Assembly: GCF_039697315.1 (NCBI RefSeq) | Contig: NZ_CP155619.1 | Span: forward strand, 4,526,001-4,590,000 | Reading direction: 5' to 3' | DNA length: 64,000 nucleotides | From: Pseudomonas abietaniphila | GTDB taxonomy: Bacteria; Pseudomonadota; Gammaproteobacteria; Pseudomonadales; Pseudomonadaceae | Shown: piece by piece, positions 56,126 through 64,000 of the stretch | How positions within the stretch are numbered: position 1 is the stretch's first letter | Layout: every line of letters starts with the position of its first letter | The notes under the pieces: model-generated | Told to the model about the DNA's origin: nothing | What the model saw: the letters and a program-made list of their open reading frames with translations, nothing else | Databases searched by the model: none | Translations under genes and position numbers: made by a program

Positions 56126-57184
56126 ATGACACAGATTTCCGAACGCCTTCTGGTGCAGGCGCACCTAGACGCCAAGCAGCCCAAGCCATTGACCCCGGAA
56201 GAAGAAGCCGAGTACCGCCGCCTGATCGCCGCCGAGCTGAAGGCTCAAGACGCCGTACTCGTCGCCCACTATTACTGCGATCCGGTCATCCAGGCCCTGG
56301 CGGAAGAAACGGGCGGTTGTGTGTCGGATTCGCTTGAGATGGCGCGCTTCGGCAAGAACCATCCGGCCAAGACCGTGCTGGTGGCCGGGGTGCGTTTCAT
56401 GGGCGAAACCGCAAAGATACTGACGCCTGAAAAGCGCGTTCTCATGCCGACTTTGGAAGCGACCTGCTCGCTGGATCTGGGGTGCGGTGTCGACGAGTTC
56501 ACCGCATTCTGCGACCAGCATCCCGAACGCACCGTGGTCGTCTACGCGAACACCTCGGCTGCCGTTAAAGCCCGTGCGGACTGGGTGGTGACTTCCAGCT
56601 GTGCGTTGGAAATCGTCGAGAGCCTGATGGACAACGGCGAGAAAATCATCTGGGCGCCGGACAAGCACCTTGGGCGCTACATTCAGCGTGAAACCGGCGC
56701 CGACATGCTGTTGTGGGACGGTGCCTGCATCGTTCACGAAGAATTCAAATCGCGTCAGCTCGAAGACATGAAGGCGTTGTACCCGGACGCCGCGATCCTG
56801 GTCCACCCGGAGTCGCCGGAGTCGGTGATCGATCTGGCCGACGCGGTGGGTTCCACCAGTCAGTTGATCAAGGCGGCACAGACGCTGCCAAACACGACAT
56901 TCATCGTGGCCACCGACCGCGGCATCTTCTACAAGATGCAGCAGTTGTGTCCCGACAAGATTTTCATCGAAGCCCCTACGGCCGGGAACGGTGCAGCATG
57001 CCGCAGCTGCGCGCACTGCCCGTGGATGGCCATGAACACGCTGGCGCGCACCCTGCAGTGCTTGCGTGAGGGGACGAATGAGATTTTCGTCGACCCGGCG
57101 ATCATCCCGAACGCGGTCCGACCGCTGCAGCGGATGCTGGACTTCACGCAGGCCGCTCGGTTGAAGCTATCAGGTAACGCCTAG
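56126..57184 (+). CDS. nadA: Quinolinate synthase A
   Basis: A 352-residue NadA from the ATG at 56126 ([14 protein letters not shown]). The three similar domains include [35 protein letters not shown] and [16 protein letters not shown]; the conserved cysteines ligate the [4Fe-4S] cluster that condenses iminoaspartate with dihydroxyacetone phosphate to quinolinate in NAD synthesis. No nadB adjacent. A large palindrome follows the stop. Confidence 0.97.
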   Translation: MTQISERLLVQAHLDAKQPKPLTPEEEAEYRRLIAAELKAQDAVLVAHYYCDPVIQALAEETGGCVSDSLEMARFGKNHPAKTVLVAGVRFMGETAKILTPEKRVLMPTLEATCSLDLGCGVDEFTAFCDQHPERTVVVYANTSAAVKARADWVVTSSCALEIVESLMDNGEKIIWAPDKHLGRYIQRETGADMLLWDGACIVHEEFKSRQLEDMKALYPDAAILVHPESPESVIDLADAVGSTSQLIKAAQTLPNTTFIVATDRGIFYKMQQLCPDKIFIEAPTAGNGAACRSCAHCPWMAMNTLARTLQCLREGTNEIFVDPAIIPNAVRPLQRMLDFTQAARLKLSGNA

Positions 57185-57197
57185 TCAGCAACTGTAT

Positions 57198-57275
57198 GAG
57201 CGCGCTTGCCCGCGATTGCAGAGTGTCAGCCGCCACAACGGTTCAGGCACTCTGCAATCGCGGGCAAGCGCGCTC
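57198..57275. repeat. Perfect 28-base inverted repeat after nadA
   Basis: Arms at 57198-57225 (begins GAGCGCGCTTGCCCGCG) and 57248-57275 (ends CGGGCAAGCGCGCTC) are exact reverse complements over 28 bases, with a 22-base spacer. There is no T run. It is a REP-type palindrome that can form a very stable hairpin between the convergent nadA and protease genes. Confidence 0.9.
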
Positions 57276-57292
57276 CGACACCAGGCTTTTGA

Positions 57293-58726
57293 TCAATTCA
57301 TCATCTCTTTCACCGCCCGCTCCTGAGCGATGATTTCCTGCTGCCGCGCGTCGATCCGTGAAGCCAGCTGGAAGTTGTTGTTCGCGCGCCGCTTGGCGAA
57401 CTCGAGCTGTTGAACGGCCTGCTTGAAATCCCCCATCAAGGCGAAATATTCCGCGCGCGCCTGGTGCAAACCGATGGTATTGCCTGAGAGGCCACGGGTG
57501 TCAGCCACCTGGTTCCAGATGTCCGGATCATCCGGGCGGCTTTTAAGCAGCGTTTCCAGCGATTTCAGTGCTTCAGGTGCCTTGGACTGTTTGAGCAGGA
57601 CGTCGACCTTGGCCTGATTGAGCGGGTAGTCGTCCGGGTAAAGGTTCAGCATCCGGTCAACCCGTTGCTGAGCGTCGGGCAAGCGGTTGTTGGCAATGTC
57701 CAGATTCACCGCCGCCAGGTTGTAAGTGATGTTGTCCGGCGCCTTGTCCAGTAACGGTTTGAGTGTTTCGCGGGCTTCATTCAACTGACCCGCTTTGGTT
57801 TGCGCCAGGGCCAGCCCATAGCGGGCGGCATCGTTTTTCGGATTCTCGGCCAGTTGCGCGCGGAAGCGCTTGGCGGCCATGCCCGGTGTTTCTTCGTAGA
57901 TCAGCACGACCCGCGAGCGCATGAGCTGATAGGCGAGGCTGTCTTCCTTGCCGCCTGGTTTGGCCTGTTCGGCACGGTTGCGGGTGTCAGCGATACGCGA
58001 CTCCGTGACCGGGTGACTCATGAGAAATTCGGGTGGCTTGGCGTCGTAGCGATACTGACGGGCCAATTGTTCGAACATGTTGGGCATGTTGCGCGGGTCG
58101 TAACCCGCTTTTTCCAGATTGAGGATCCCGATCCGGTCGGCTTCCGCTTCGTTCTGGCGGGAGAAGCGGGCCTGTTCCTGAATCGCAGCGGCCTGCGTCC
58201 CGGCAATGGCGGCGATACCGGCGTCACCCGCACCGGCGGCGGCCATGACAATGCCGGCGAGCATGGCGGCCATCACAGGCACCTGCATGCGTTGTTGCGC
58301 CTGGACGCCTCGGGCAAAGTGACGCTGCGACAAGTGAGCCAGTTCGTGCGCGAGTACTGCCGCGTATTCGCCTTCGGTTTCGGCGTGCAGGAAAAGCCCG
58401 CCGTTGACCCCGATGATCCCGCCGGGCGCCGCGAAAGCGTTGATCTCGGGCGTGTTGATCAGGATGAATTCAAGGCGTCGGTCCTGCACCTGGCTGGTTT
58501 CGGCCAAACGATAGACCGAGGTCTCGACGAAGTCCTTGAGTTGCGGATCGGAGAGCTGAGCTACTTGCGCCCGCAGCAACCCGAGCCAGGCTCGGCCCAG
58601 GTCGTGCTCCTGTTGGGGCGAAACGATGGAGGAACTGGCGTCGCCCAGCGATGGCAGGTCATCCGCGAAAGTCGGGCTTGCCATCAGGCAGGCGAGCGTC
58701 AGCAGTGTGGGGCGCAAAAAATTCAT
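57293..58726 (-). CDS. M48 family periplasmic metalloprotease (BepA-like)
   Basis: A 477-residue protein from the ATG at 58726, with a signal peptide ending near TFADD (about residue 21). The zinc motif HELAH is at 127-131 with the third-ligand region NEAEADRIG near 193-201; the C-terminal 200 residues form TPR repeats. This matches BepA (YfgC), which assists or degrades LptD and other outer-membrane proteins with the BAM complex. The codons upstream of 58726 overlap the tusA promoter region and are not coding. Divergent from tusA. Confidence 0.92.
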   Translation of the reverse strand: MNFLRPTLLTLACLMASPTFADDLPSLGDASSSIVSPQQEHDLGRAWLGLLRAQVAQLSDPQLKDFVETSVYRLAETSQVQDRRLEFILINTPEINAFAAPGGIIGVNGGLFLHAETEGEYAAVLAHELAHLSQRHFARGVQAQQRMQVPVMAAMLAGIVMAAAGAGDAGIAAIAGTQAAAIQEQARFSRQNEAEADRIGILNLEKAGYDPRNMPNMFEQLARQYRYDAKPPEFLMSHPVTESRIADTRNRAEQAKPGGKEDSLAYQLMRSRVVLIYEETPGMAAKRFRAQLAENPKNDAARYGLALAQTKAGQLNEARETLKPLLDKAPDNITYNLAAVNLDIANNRLPDAQQRVDRMLNLYPDDYPLNQAKVDVLLKQSKAPEALKSLETLLKSRPDDPDIWNQVADTRGLSGNTIGLHQARAEYFALMGDFKQAVQQLEFAKRRANNNFQLASRIDARQQEIIAQERAVKEMMN

Positions 58727-58876
58727 GCACGAAACTCTGAGGCAGAAAGTCGTTACTGTAGCTGGCTCAATGGCTTGCTGACCAGAGTGGGGTATTCTTG
58801 CACGCGTGTAAGAAGGTTCTTCCTCGTTTTGTTTAGCGTTTCCGTGCAATTGGATGTGTCTACCTGGAGAGAAACA

Positions 58877-59128
58877 ATGTCTGACGCTGTAGGGCGCCCT
58901 GCGACTTGCGATGCTGAGCTCGATGCCAGTGGCCTGAATTGTCCCCTGCCGTTGCTGAAGGCCAAGATGGAGCTCAACCGTCTTGCCAGCGGAGCAGTGC
59001 TCAAGGTGACCGCCACCGATGCGGGCTCCCAGCGTGATTTCCGCACCTTCGCCAAGCTGGCCGGCCATGCCCTGTTGCATGAAGAAGCTGCCGATGGCAT
59101 TTATCGGTACTGGCTGCGCAAAGCCTGA
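58877..59128 (+). CDS. tusA: TusA-type sulfur carrier protein
   Basis: An 83-residue TusA/SirA-family protein from the ATG at 58877. The hallmark CPxP is at 22-25 (LNCPLPLLKAK, Cys22 the persulfide carrier), followed by LASGAVLKVTATDAGS. In P. aeruginosa the homologue at this locus (PA1006) was reported to affect molybdenum cofactor enzymes and nitrate respiration rather than just tRNA thiolation. A GAGAG site precedes the start. Confidence 0.93.
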   Translation: MSDAVGRPATCDAELDASGLNCPLPLLKAKMELNRLASGAVLKVTATDAGSQRDFRTFAKLAGHALLHEEAADGIYRYWLRKA

Positions 59129-59174
59129 GGTTTTCACCCCTTCGCCTTCTATCCCCTGGCCCAAAGGTTCATTG

Positions 59175-60245
59175 ATGTTCAAAGTGCTTCGCGACTGGAT
59201 GCAACGCTATTTCTCGGATGAAGAAGCGGTGGTGCTGGCGGTGCTGTTGGTGTTGGCGTTCACGATTGTCCTGACACTGGGCGGCATGCTTGCACCTGTG
59301 CTTGCGGGTCTGGTGCTGGCGTTTTTGATGCAGGGGATGGTCGTTCAGCTTGAGCGTGTGCGCATGCCTGAAGGGGCTGCCGTCGGACTGGTGTTCGCCT
59401 TGTTCATGGGCGCGCTGGCGGTGTTTCTGCTGGTGATCGTGCCGTTGCTTTGGCATCAATTGATTACGTTGTTCAACGAACTGCCAGGCATGCTCGCCAA
59501 ATGGCAGTCGCTGCTGTTGCTGCTCCCTGAGCGCTACCCGCATCTGGTGTCCGACGAACAAGTGTTGCAGGCCATCGAAGCGGCCCGTGGCGAGATTGGC
59601 AAGTTCGGCCAATGGGCGCTGACCTTCTCGCTGTCCAGCCTGCCGCTGCTGGTCAACATGATGATCTACCTGGTGCTGGTGCCCATCCTGGTGTTCTTCT
59701 TCCTCAAGGATCGTAGGATGATTGGCCGCTGGTTCAGAGGCTATCTGCCCCGTGAGCGTACGTTGATCACCCGTGTTGCCGAGGAAATGAACCGGCAGAT
59801 CGCGAACTACATCCGTGGGAAGGTCATCGAGATTTTCATTTGTGGCGCGGTGACCTACATCGCGTTCGTGACGATGGGCCTCAATTACTCCGCGTTGCTG
59901 GCGATGCTGGTGGGAATTTCCGTCGTCGTGCCCTACGTGGGTGCGGTGGTGGTGACGGTGCCGGTGGCGTTTATTGCGCTGTTCCAGTGGGGGTGGAGTG
60001 ACCAGTTCATCTACCTGATGGCGGTCTACGGCATCATCCAGACGCTGGACGGCAACGTGCTCGTGCCGCTGCTGTTCTCCCAGACGGTGAGCCTGCACCC
60101 GGTCGCCATCATCTGCGCGGTGCTGCTGTTTGGCGGGCTGTGGGGATTCTGGGGGATCTTCTTTGCGATCCCGCTGGCGACCCTGTTCAAGGCCGTGCTG
60201 GATGCCTGGCCGCGTAACGAACCAACGGTGGCGCCGCTGTTGTAA
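59175..60245 (+). CDS. AI-2E/PerM family membrane permease
   Basis: A 356-residue integral membrane protein with about eight helices: a cluster at 16-90, a pair near 150-190, then 225-340. The conserved block SVVVPYVGAVVVTVPVAFIAL and GNVLVPLLFSQTV are AI-2E transporter family signatures. Family members include the autoinducer exporter TqsA and Na+/H+ antiporter-type proteins, so substrate is undefined. Located 46 bases after tusA and probably co-transcribed. Confidence 0.9.
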   Translation: MFKVLRDWMQRYFSDEEAVVLAVLLVLAFTIVLTLGGMLAPVLAGLVLAFLMQGMVVQLERVRMPEGAAVGLVFALFMGALAVFLLVIVPLLWHQLITLFNELPGMLAKWQSLLLLLPERYPHLVSDEQVLQAIEAARGEIGKFGQWALTFSLSSLPLLVNMMIYLVLVPILVFFFLKDRRMIGRWFRGYLPRERTLITRVAEEMNRQIANYIRGKVIEIFICGAVTYIAFVTMGLNYSALLAMLVGISVVVPYVGAVVVTVPVAFIALFQWGWSDQFIYLMAVYGIIQTLDGNVLVPLLFSQTVSLHPVAIICAVLLFGGLWGFWGIFFAIPLATLFKAVLDAWPRNEPTVAPLL

Positions 60246-60272
60246 CGGAGGTTGTAACGGTGCACTTGTTAC

Positions 60273-60364
60273 TGTGGGAGTGAGCTTGCTCACGAAGAGG
60301 CCGGTACAGTCAGCGCCTCTTCTCAGGCTGGAAGTCAGCCTTCGTGAGCAAGCTCACTCCCACA
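60273..60364. repeat. REP-like inverted repeat, 25-base arms
   Basis: Arms TGTGGGAGTGAGCTTGCTCA... (60273-60297) and its exact reverse complement (60340-60364) around a 42-base spacer. The same GTGGGAG-type family occurs at 19583-19677 and as a half copy near 23163. It lies between convergent genes. Confidence 0.9.
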
Positions 60365-60380
60365 GGGTTTACCTGATGTC

Positions 60381-60854
60381 TCAAGCCTTGTTCAGCGCCT
60401 GAGCCTGTTCCAGAACCGCAGCCACGTGCCCCGGAACCTTCACGCCCCGCCATTCCTTGCGCAGCACACCTTCCTTGTCGATCAGGAAGGTGCTGCGATC
60501 AACGCCCAGGTATTCCTTGCCGTACAGCTTTTTCAGCTTGATCACATCGAACAGCTGGCAGAGGGATTCGTCTTTGTCCGAGATCAGCTCGAACGGGAAT
60601 TCCTGCTTGGCCTTGAAGTTCTCGTGGGATTTCAGGCTGTCGCGCGACACACCAAAGACCACGGTGTTAGCCGCCTTGAAGTCGGCATGCGAATCACGGA
60701 AGCCCTGGCCTTCGGTGGTGCAGCCGGGGGTGCTGTCTTTCGGGTAGAAGTAAATCACCACTTGCTGACCCTTCAGCGCAGACAGGCTCACTGCCTGATC
60801 GCTGGTGGCCTGTACCTGAAAGTCGGCAACGGGTTTGTCCAGTTCTACAGCCAT
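60381..60854 (-). CDS. bcp: Bcp-type peroxiredoxin (thiol peroxidase)
   Basis: A 157-residue peroxiredoxin. The peroxidatic Cys45 lies in STPGCTTEG. E. coli BCP has its resolving Cys at position 50, which here is Gln50; Cys99 (SLCQLF) is kept. The protein therefore probably works without the usual helix-2 disulfide. It reduces peroxides in the cytoplasm. It is co-directional with and downstream of the ACT-domain gene (10 bases). Confidence 0.94.
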   Translation of the reverse strand: MAVELDKPVADFQVQATSDQAVSLSALKGQQVVIYFYPKDSTPGCTTEGQGFRDSHADFKAANTVVFGVSRDSLKSHENFKAKQEFPFELISDKDESLCQLFDVIKLKKLYGKEYLGVDRSTFLIDKEGVLRKEWRGVKVPGHVAAVLEQAQALNKA

Positions 60855-60864
60855 CGTGGTTTCC

Positions 60865-61428
60865 TTACATGGGGGCTTGCGGGCGCCATGGTTCGATCAG
60901 CGCATCGAGATTGAGTGCGTCGGCGAAGTCCAGGAACTGGTCACGGAGCCAGCTGATCTGGGTGCCGGCAGGCAGCGTCACGGTGAACGTCGCGTTGAGC
61001 ATTGTGCCGCCGGTCTGTGGCGCCTGATAGGTGTCACAGATCAGGTTTTCCAGCTCGACATGATGGTCGATGAAGAACTGGCAGAGTTCGTTGATGATGT
61101 CCGGGCGATACGCCGAGCTGACGTACGCCACGTACGGCAACGCTTCTGGACGGCTTTCCAGCGATGCACTGCGCACGACGTTGACGGTGAACGCGTGTTT
61201 TTTCGACAGATTGGGCAGGCCGGTTTCAAGGCGCGCCAGAGCGTCCCAGCTACCGGTGACCTGCAGGATCAACGCACTGCATTCGCCGTGGCGAGTGAGG
61301 CGCGAGCTGACCACGGAGCAACGGTTTTCATGACTGGCGCGGCACAGGACGTTGGTCAGCTCCATTGGGTTTGCGCCAAGGGCACTGATGACAAGGAATT
61401 GTTCGCGAACTGTGGGGATGGACGACAT
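60865..61428 (-). CDS. GcvR-like protein with two ACT domains
   Basis: A 187-residue protein with two ACT domains (about 9-80 and 95-180): FLVISALGANPMELTNVLCRA at the start of the first and YVAYVSSAYRPDIINELCQF in the second. It matches glycine cleavage system regulator GcvR-type proteins. It immediately precedes bcp and is divergent from dapA, as in P. aeruginosa (PA1008-PA1010). Confidence 0.9.
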   Translation of the reverse strand: MSSIPTVREQFLVISALGANPMELTNVLCRASHENRCSVVSSRLTRHGECSALILQVTGSWDALARLETGLPNLSKKHAFTVNVVRSASLESRPEALPYVAYVSSAYRPDIINELCQFFIDHHVELENLICDTYQAPQTGGTMLNATFTVTLPAGTQISWLRDQFLDFADALNLDALIEPWRPQAPM

Positions 61429-61741
61429 GCAGCATTCCTAAGCGATGAGCGGTCGGTACATTGTTGGCTTGTGCGGCGGATTCGATGAACGCAAGCGTCG
61501 CAACGTCGACCCGGCCCCCTGTTGTGTCTGTCCGGGATGAACCGGTCAACCCAAGTGACAGCGACGCTGGGGCGGGGTTTGCGACGATGAAAGCGGACAG
61601 TCGAACGGGCTGCGCAGATGACCAGTACCGATCAAAGACCGAAGGGTAGCGAAAACCGTCGCTCAGGGGAATGCTCGCCTTGTGCAAGGATCATGGCGCC
61701 AGTACCATTACCGCTCTCTTTTTCCGGCAGGAGCGGTTTGC

Positions 61742-62620
61742 ATGATTGCGGGCAGTATGGTGGCACTGGTCACACCTATGGATGCACAGGGTCGTCTTGA
61801 CTGGGACAGCCTGAGCAAACTGGTGGACTTTCACCTGCAAGAGGGCACCAACGCCATTGTTGCCGTCGGCACTACAGGTGAGTCTGCGACGCTTGACGTC
61901 AACGAACACATTGAAGTCATTCGCCGCGTTGTCCAGCAGGTCGCTGGCCGCATCCCGGTGATTGCCGGCACGGGCGCCAACTCCACCCGCGAGGCGGTCG
62001 AACTGACCACCAACGCCAAGAATGCCGGTGCCGATGCCTGCCTGCTGGTGACCCCGTACTACAACAAGCCGACCCAGGAAGGCCTGTACCAGCACTTCAA
62101 GCACATCGCCGAAGCCGTGGACATCCCGCAGATCCTCTACAACGTGCCAGGCCGCACCGCCTGCGACATGTCGGCAGAGACCGTGATCCGTCTGTCCAAG
62201 GTCAAGAACATCATCGCCATCAAGGAAGCCACCGGTGACCTGCAGCGCGCCAAGGATATCCTGGCCGGCGTCAGCAGCGACTTCCTGGTGTATTCCGGCG
62301 ACGACGCCACCGCGGTCGAGCTGATCCTGCTCGGCGGCAAAGGCAATATTTCGGTCACCGCCAACGTCGCCCCGCGCGACATGGCCGACCTTTGCAAGGC
62401 TGCGATGGCCGGTGACGCCGTCACTGCCCGTGCGCTCCACGAAAAACTGATGCCGCTGAACAAGACCTTGTTCATCGAATCGAACCCTATTCCCGTGAAA
62501 TGGGCCCTGCATGAGATGGGTTTGATGCCGGACGGTATCCGTCTGCCGCTCACCTGGCTCAGCGAGTCCTGCCACGAGCCGCTGCGTCAGGCATTGCGCC
62601 AGTCCGGTGTATTGGTTTAA
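61742..62620 (+). CDS. dapA: 4-hydroxy-tetrahydrodipicolinate synthase DapA
   Basis: A 292-residue class I aldolase-type enzyme from the ATG at 61742 ([13 protein letters not shown]). The Schiff-base Lys161 is in [10 protein letters not shown], Tyr133 in LYNVPGRT, and Thr44/Thr45 in VGTTGES complete the active site. It condenses pyruvate with aspartate semialdehyde in lysine and meso-DAP synthesis. The longer in-frame start is not preceded by a better site. bamC follows 17 bases on. Confidence 0.97.
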   Translation: MIAGSMVALVTPMDAQGRLDWDSLSKLVDFHLQEGTNAIVAVGTTGESATLDVNEHIEVIRRVVQQVAGRIPVIAGTGANSTREAVELTTNAKNAGADACLLVTPYYNKPTQEGLYQHFKHIAEAVDIPQILYNVPGRTACDMSAETVIRLSKVKNIIAIKEATGDLQRAKDILAGVSSDFLVYSGDDATAVELILLGGKGNISVTANVAPRDMADLCKAAMAGDAVTARALHEKLMPLNKTLFIESNPIPVKWALHEMGLMPDGIRLPLTWLSESCHEPLRQALRQSGVLV

Positions 62621-62637
62621 TGAGGAAGCACTACGCA

Positions 62638-63753
62638 ATGAAGCGACTGGCCGGACTTTCCGCACTAGCCTTGATTATCTCCAGCACCAGCGGTTGCAGC
62701 TGGCTGTTTGGTCAGGACGGTTATTTCCGTGATCGCAGCAGCGATTACCTGGAAGCGACCCAGAAACCTCCCATGCAGCTGCCTGAGGGCATCCAGGAAG
62801 CCAAACGCCTGGACCCGCTGCTGCCGATCCCGCGCAACGTCGCCGACGACACCGAGAAGGGTGAGTTCACCGTGCCGCGTCCGCAGTCGCTGTCCACTAC
62901 TCAGGACTCCAGCGACTACACGCTGCAGAAGAGCGGCGACAACCGCTGGATTCTGGCTCAGCGCGCGCCCGCCGAAGTCTGGCCGGTGGCTCACCAGTAT
63001 TTCGAAGACAACGGCTTCCGCATCGCCGAAGACCGTCCTGCGACCGGTGAATTCAACACCACCTGGCAGCGCATGGACGAGTTGTCCGCGTCTGTTGCCA
63101 AGCGCATGGGCTCGGCCGGCGACGCCGCCAACACCGAAACTCGCGTGCGCGTTCGTATTGAACCGGGCGTGCAGCGCAACACCAGTGAAGTCTACGTAGT
63201 CAGCGTTCAGCGTCCTGCCGGCAGCAGCGAAGAGCCTGCTTTCCCGTCGCGCAGCACCAACGTAGGCCTGGACTCGGTCCTGACCGACGACATGCTGGCC
63301 AGCCTGACCCGTACCGCCGAGAAGGGTGGTTCGGTGTCCCTGCTGGCGGCGCGTGACTTCGATACCCCAAGCCGTGTCGCGCTGAGCGAAGACGGCAGCG
63401 GCAACCCGGTTCTGAACCTCGGTGCCGACCTTGATCGTGCATGGTCCAGTGTGGGCCGTGCGTTGAACCAGGGTGACTGGCGCGTGGAAGACATTAACCG
63501 CAGCCTGGGTCTGTACTACATCAACCTTGCGGAAAAAGCGGACAAGCCGGAAAACAAACCAGGCTTCTTTGCGCGCATGTTTGGCAGTGAAGAGACCAAG
63601 GAACAGAAAGAAGCCCGCGCCGAGCGTTATCAGGTTCGCCTGAGCAAGGTGGGTGACAACGTTCAGGTCACGGTCGAGAAGAACATCAACACCGTGGCGC
63701 CGACAGAAGTTGCCCGTCGCGTGTTGAGCGTCATTCAAGACAACCTCGGTTAA
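62638..63753 (+). CDS. bamC: Outer membrane assembly lipoprotein BamC
   Basis: A 371-residue lipoprotein from the ATG at 62638 with AGGAAG upstream; an ATG at 62620 overlapping the dapA stop would only add six residues before the signal. Lipobox TSGC places Cys20 at the mature N-terminus. The following flexible segment ([21 protein letters not shown]) is the BamD-binding lasso, and two helix-grip domains follow. It is part of the BAM complex. Confidence 0.93.
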   Translation: MKRLAGLSALALIISSTSGCSWLFGQDGYFRDRSSDYLEATQKPPMQLPEGIQEAKRLDPLLPIPRNVADDTEKGEFTVPRPQSLSTTQDSSDYTLQKSGDNRWILAQRAPAEVWPVAHQYFEDNGFRIAEDRPATGEFNTTWQRMDELSASVAKRMGSAGDAANTETRVRVRIEPGVQRNTSEVYVVSVQRPAGSSEEPAFPSRSTNVGLDSVLTDDMLASLTRTAEKGGSVSLLAARDFDTPSRVALSEDGSGNPVLNLGADLDRAWSSVGRALNQGDWRVEDINRSLGLYYINLAEKADKPENKPGFFARMFGSEETKEQKEARAERYQVRLSKVGDNVQVTVEKNINTVAPTEVARRVLSVIQDNLG

Positions 63754-64000
63754 GTGCGTTTCGCGGTTCTGGGCAGCGGCAGCCGGGGTAACGGCACGCT
63801 GGTTGCGAGCAATGACACGTACGTGCTGGTCGACTGCGGTTTCTCCTTGCGGGAAACCGAGCGTCGTCTGGACAGGCTGGGCGTCAGCGGTCATCAGCTG
63901 AGCGCCATTCTGGTGACCCACGAACATGCCGATCATGTGCATGGCGTGGGTTTGCTGTCTCGGCGCTACGATGTGCCGGTCTATCTCAGCGACGGGACCT
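63754..64000 (+). CDS. MBL-fold metallo-hydrolase, N-terminal part (partial)
   Basis: Begins with GTG right after the bamC stop (MRFAVLGSGSRGNGTLV) and is still open at the right edge, so only 82 residues are visible. The metal motif HEHADH at 56-61 and the preceding VDCGFSLRE mark a metallo-beta-lactamase-fold hydrolase of the YycJ/VicX type, as found after bamC in P. aeruginosa (PA1012). Some relatives act in double-strand break or RNA processing; function here unknown. Confidence 0.88.
   Translation, partial: MRFAVLGSGSRGNGTLVASNDTYVLVDCGFSLRETERRLDRLGVSGHQLSAILVTHEHADHVHGVGLLSRRYDVPVYLSDGT

Noticed and set aside
57800..58876. Long plus-strand extension before tusA
   Set aside because: It is antisense to the M48 protease; the TusA domain begins only at 58877.

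Overview
The window is a chromosomal segment of a Pseudomonas. Gene content and order match the genus closely: recA-recX, erdR-dgkA, finR/fpr, rimO-kup, mprF with its hydrolase, dinB, proS-oprD, aspS-yebC-ruvCAB-ybgC-tolQRAB-pal-cpoB-queE-queC-tRNA-Lys, and nadA through dapA-bamC. Several stretches follow the order I recall from P. aeruginosa (the PA0956-PA0977, PA1004-PA1012 and PA3603-PA3617 regions). The prophage-like element directly upstream of cinA-recA and the GTGGGAG-type palindromes point to the P. fluorescens/P. syringae side of the genus; the species is not resolved.

Bases 1 to about 9830 are accessory DNA: the right end of a prophage or phage-tail-derived element inserted upstream of cinA. 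It runs from the end of a tail tape measure gene through tail proteins, a pyocin-knob tail fibre, a DUF1566-like tip protein, a likely fibre chaperone and a DUF1353 protein to a SleB-type endolysin and a nested Rz/Rz1 spanin pair. AT-rich cargo genes interrupt and follow it: an antisense membrane protein, a D12-class adenine methyltransferase, a 295-residue protein with an R-x4-H (HEPN-like) motif, and a three-helix membrane protein coupled to a 39-residue Lys/Pro-rich peptide. Neither capsid genes nor an integrase are visible, so a tailocin and a complete prophage cannot be told apart here.

Bases 9936-31600 are core chromosome: cinA, LexA-controlled recA and recX, a LOG-type nucleotide-binding protein, a DTW-domain tRNA-modifying enzyme, an EamA transporter, erdR, dgkA, the divergent finR/fpr pair, trmO, a pseudouridine-synthase-like protein lacking the catalytic Asp, an alpha/beta hydrolase, rimO, kup, and the mprF operon for aminoacylated phosphatidylglycerol.

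Bases 31600-42000 hold two identical initiator tRNA genes in a tandem duplication, dinB, a lipoprotein gene, proS, an OprD-type porin, a HIT protein with slyX, a membrane/cold-shock fusion, a Dps-like ferritin and a ribbon-helix-helix protein.

Bases 42134-54408 form a long plus-strand run: aspS, yebC, the ruvCAB Holliday-junction genes, the Tol-Pal envelope operon and two genes of 7-deazaguanine synthesis, ending in tRNA-Lys. That tRNA is a known island insertion site in P. aeruginosa and appears empty here. The rest carries a TetR/O-methyltransferase pair, nadA, a BepA-like protease, tusA, a PerM-type permease, bcp, a GcvR-like ACT protein, dapA, bamC and the start of an MBL-fold hydrolase gene cut by the right edge.
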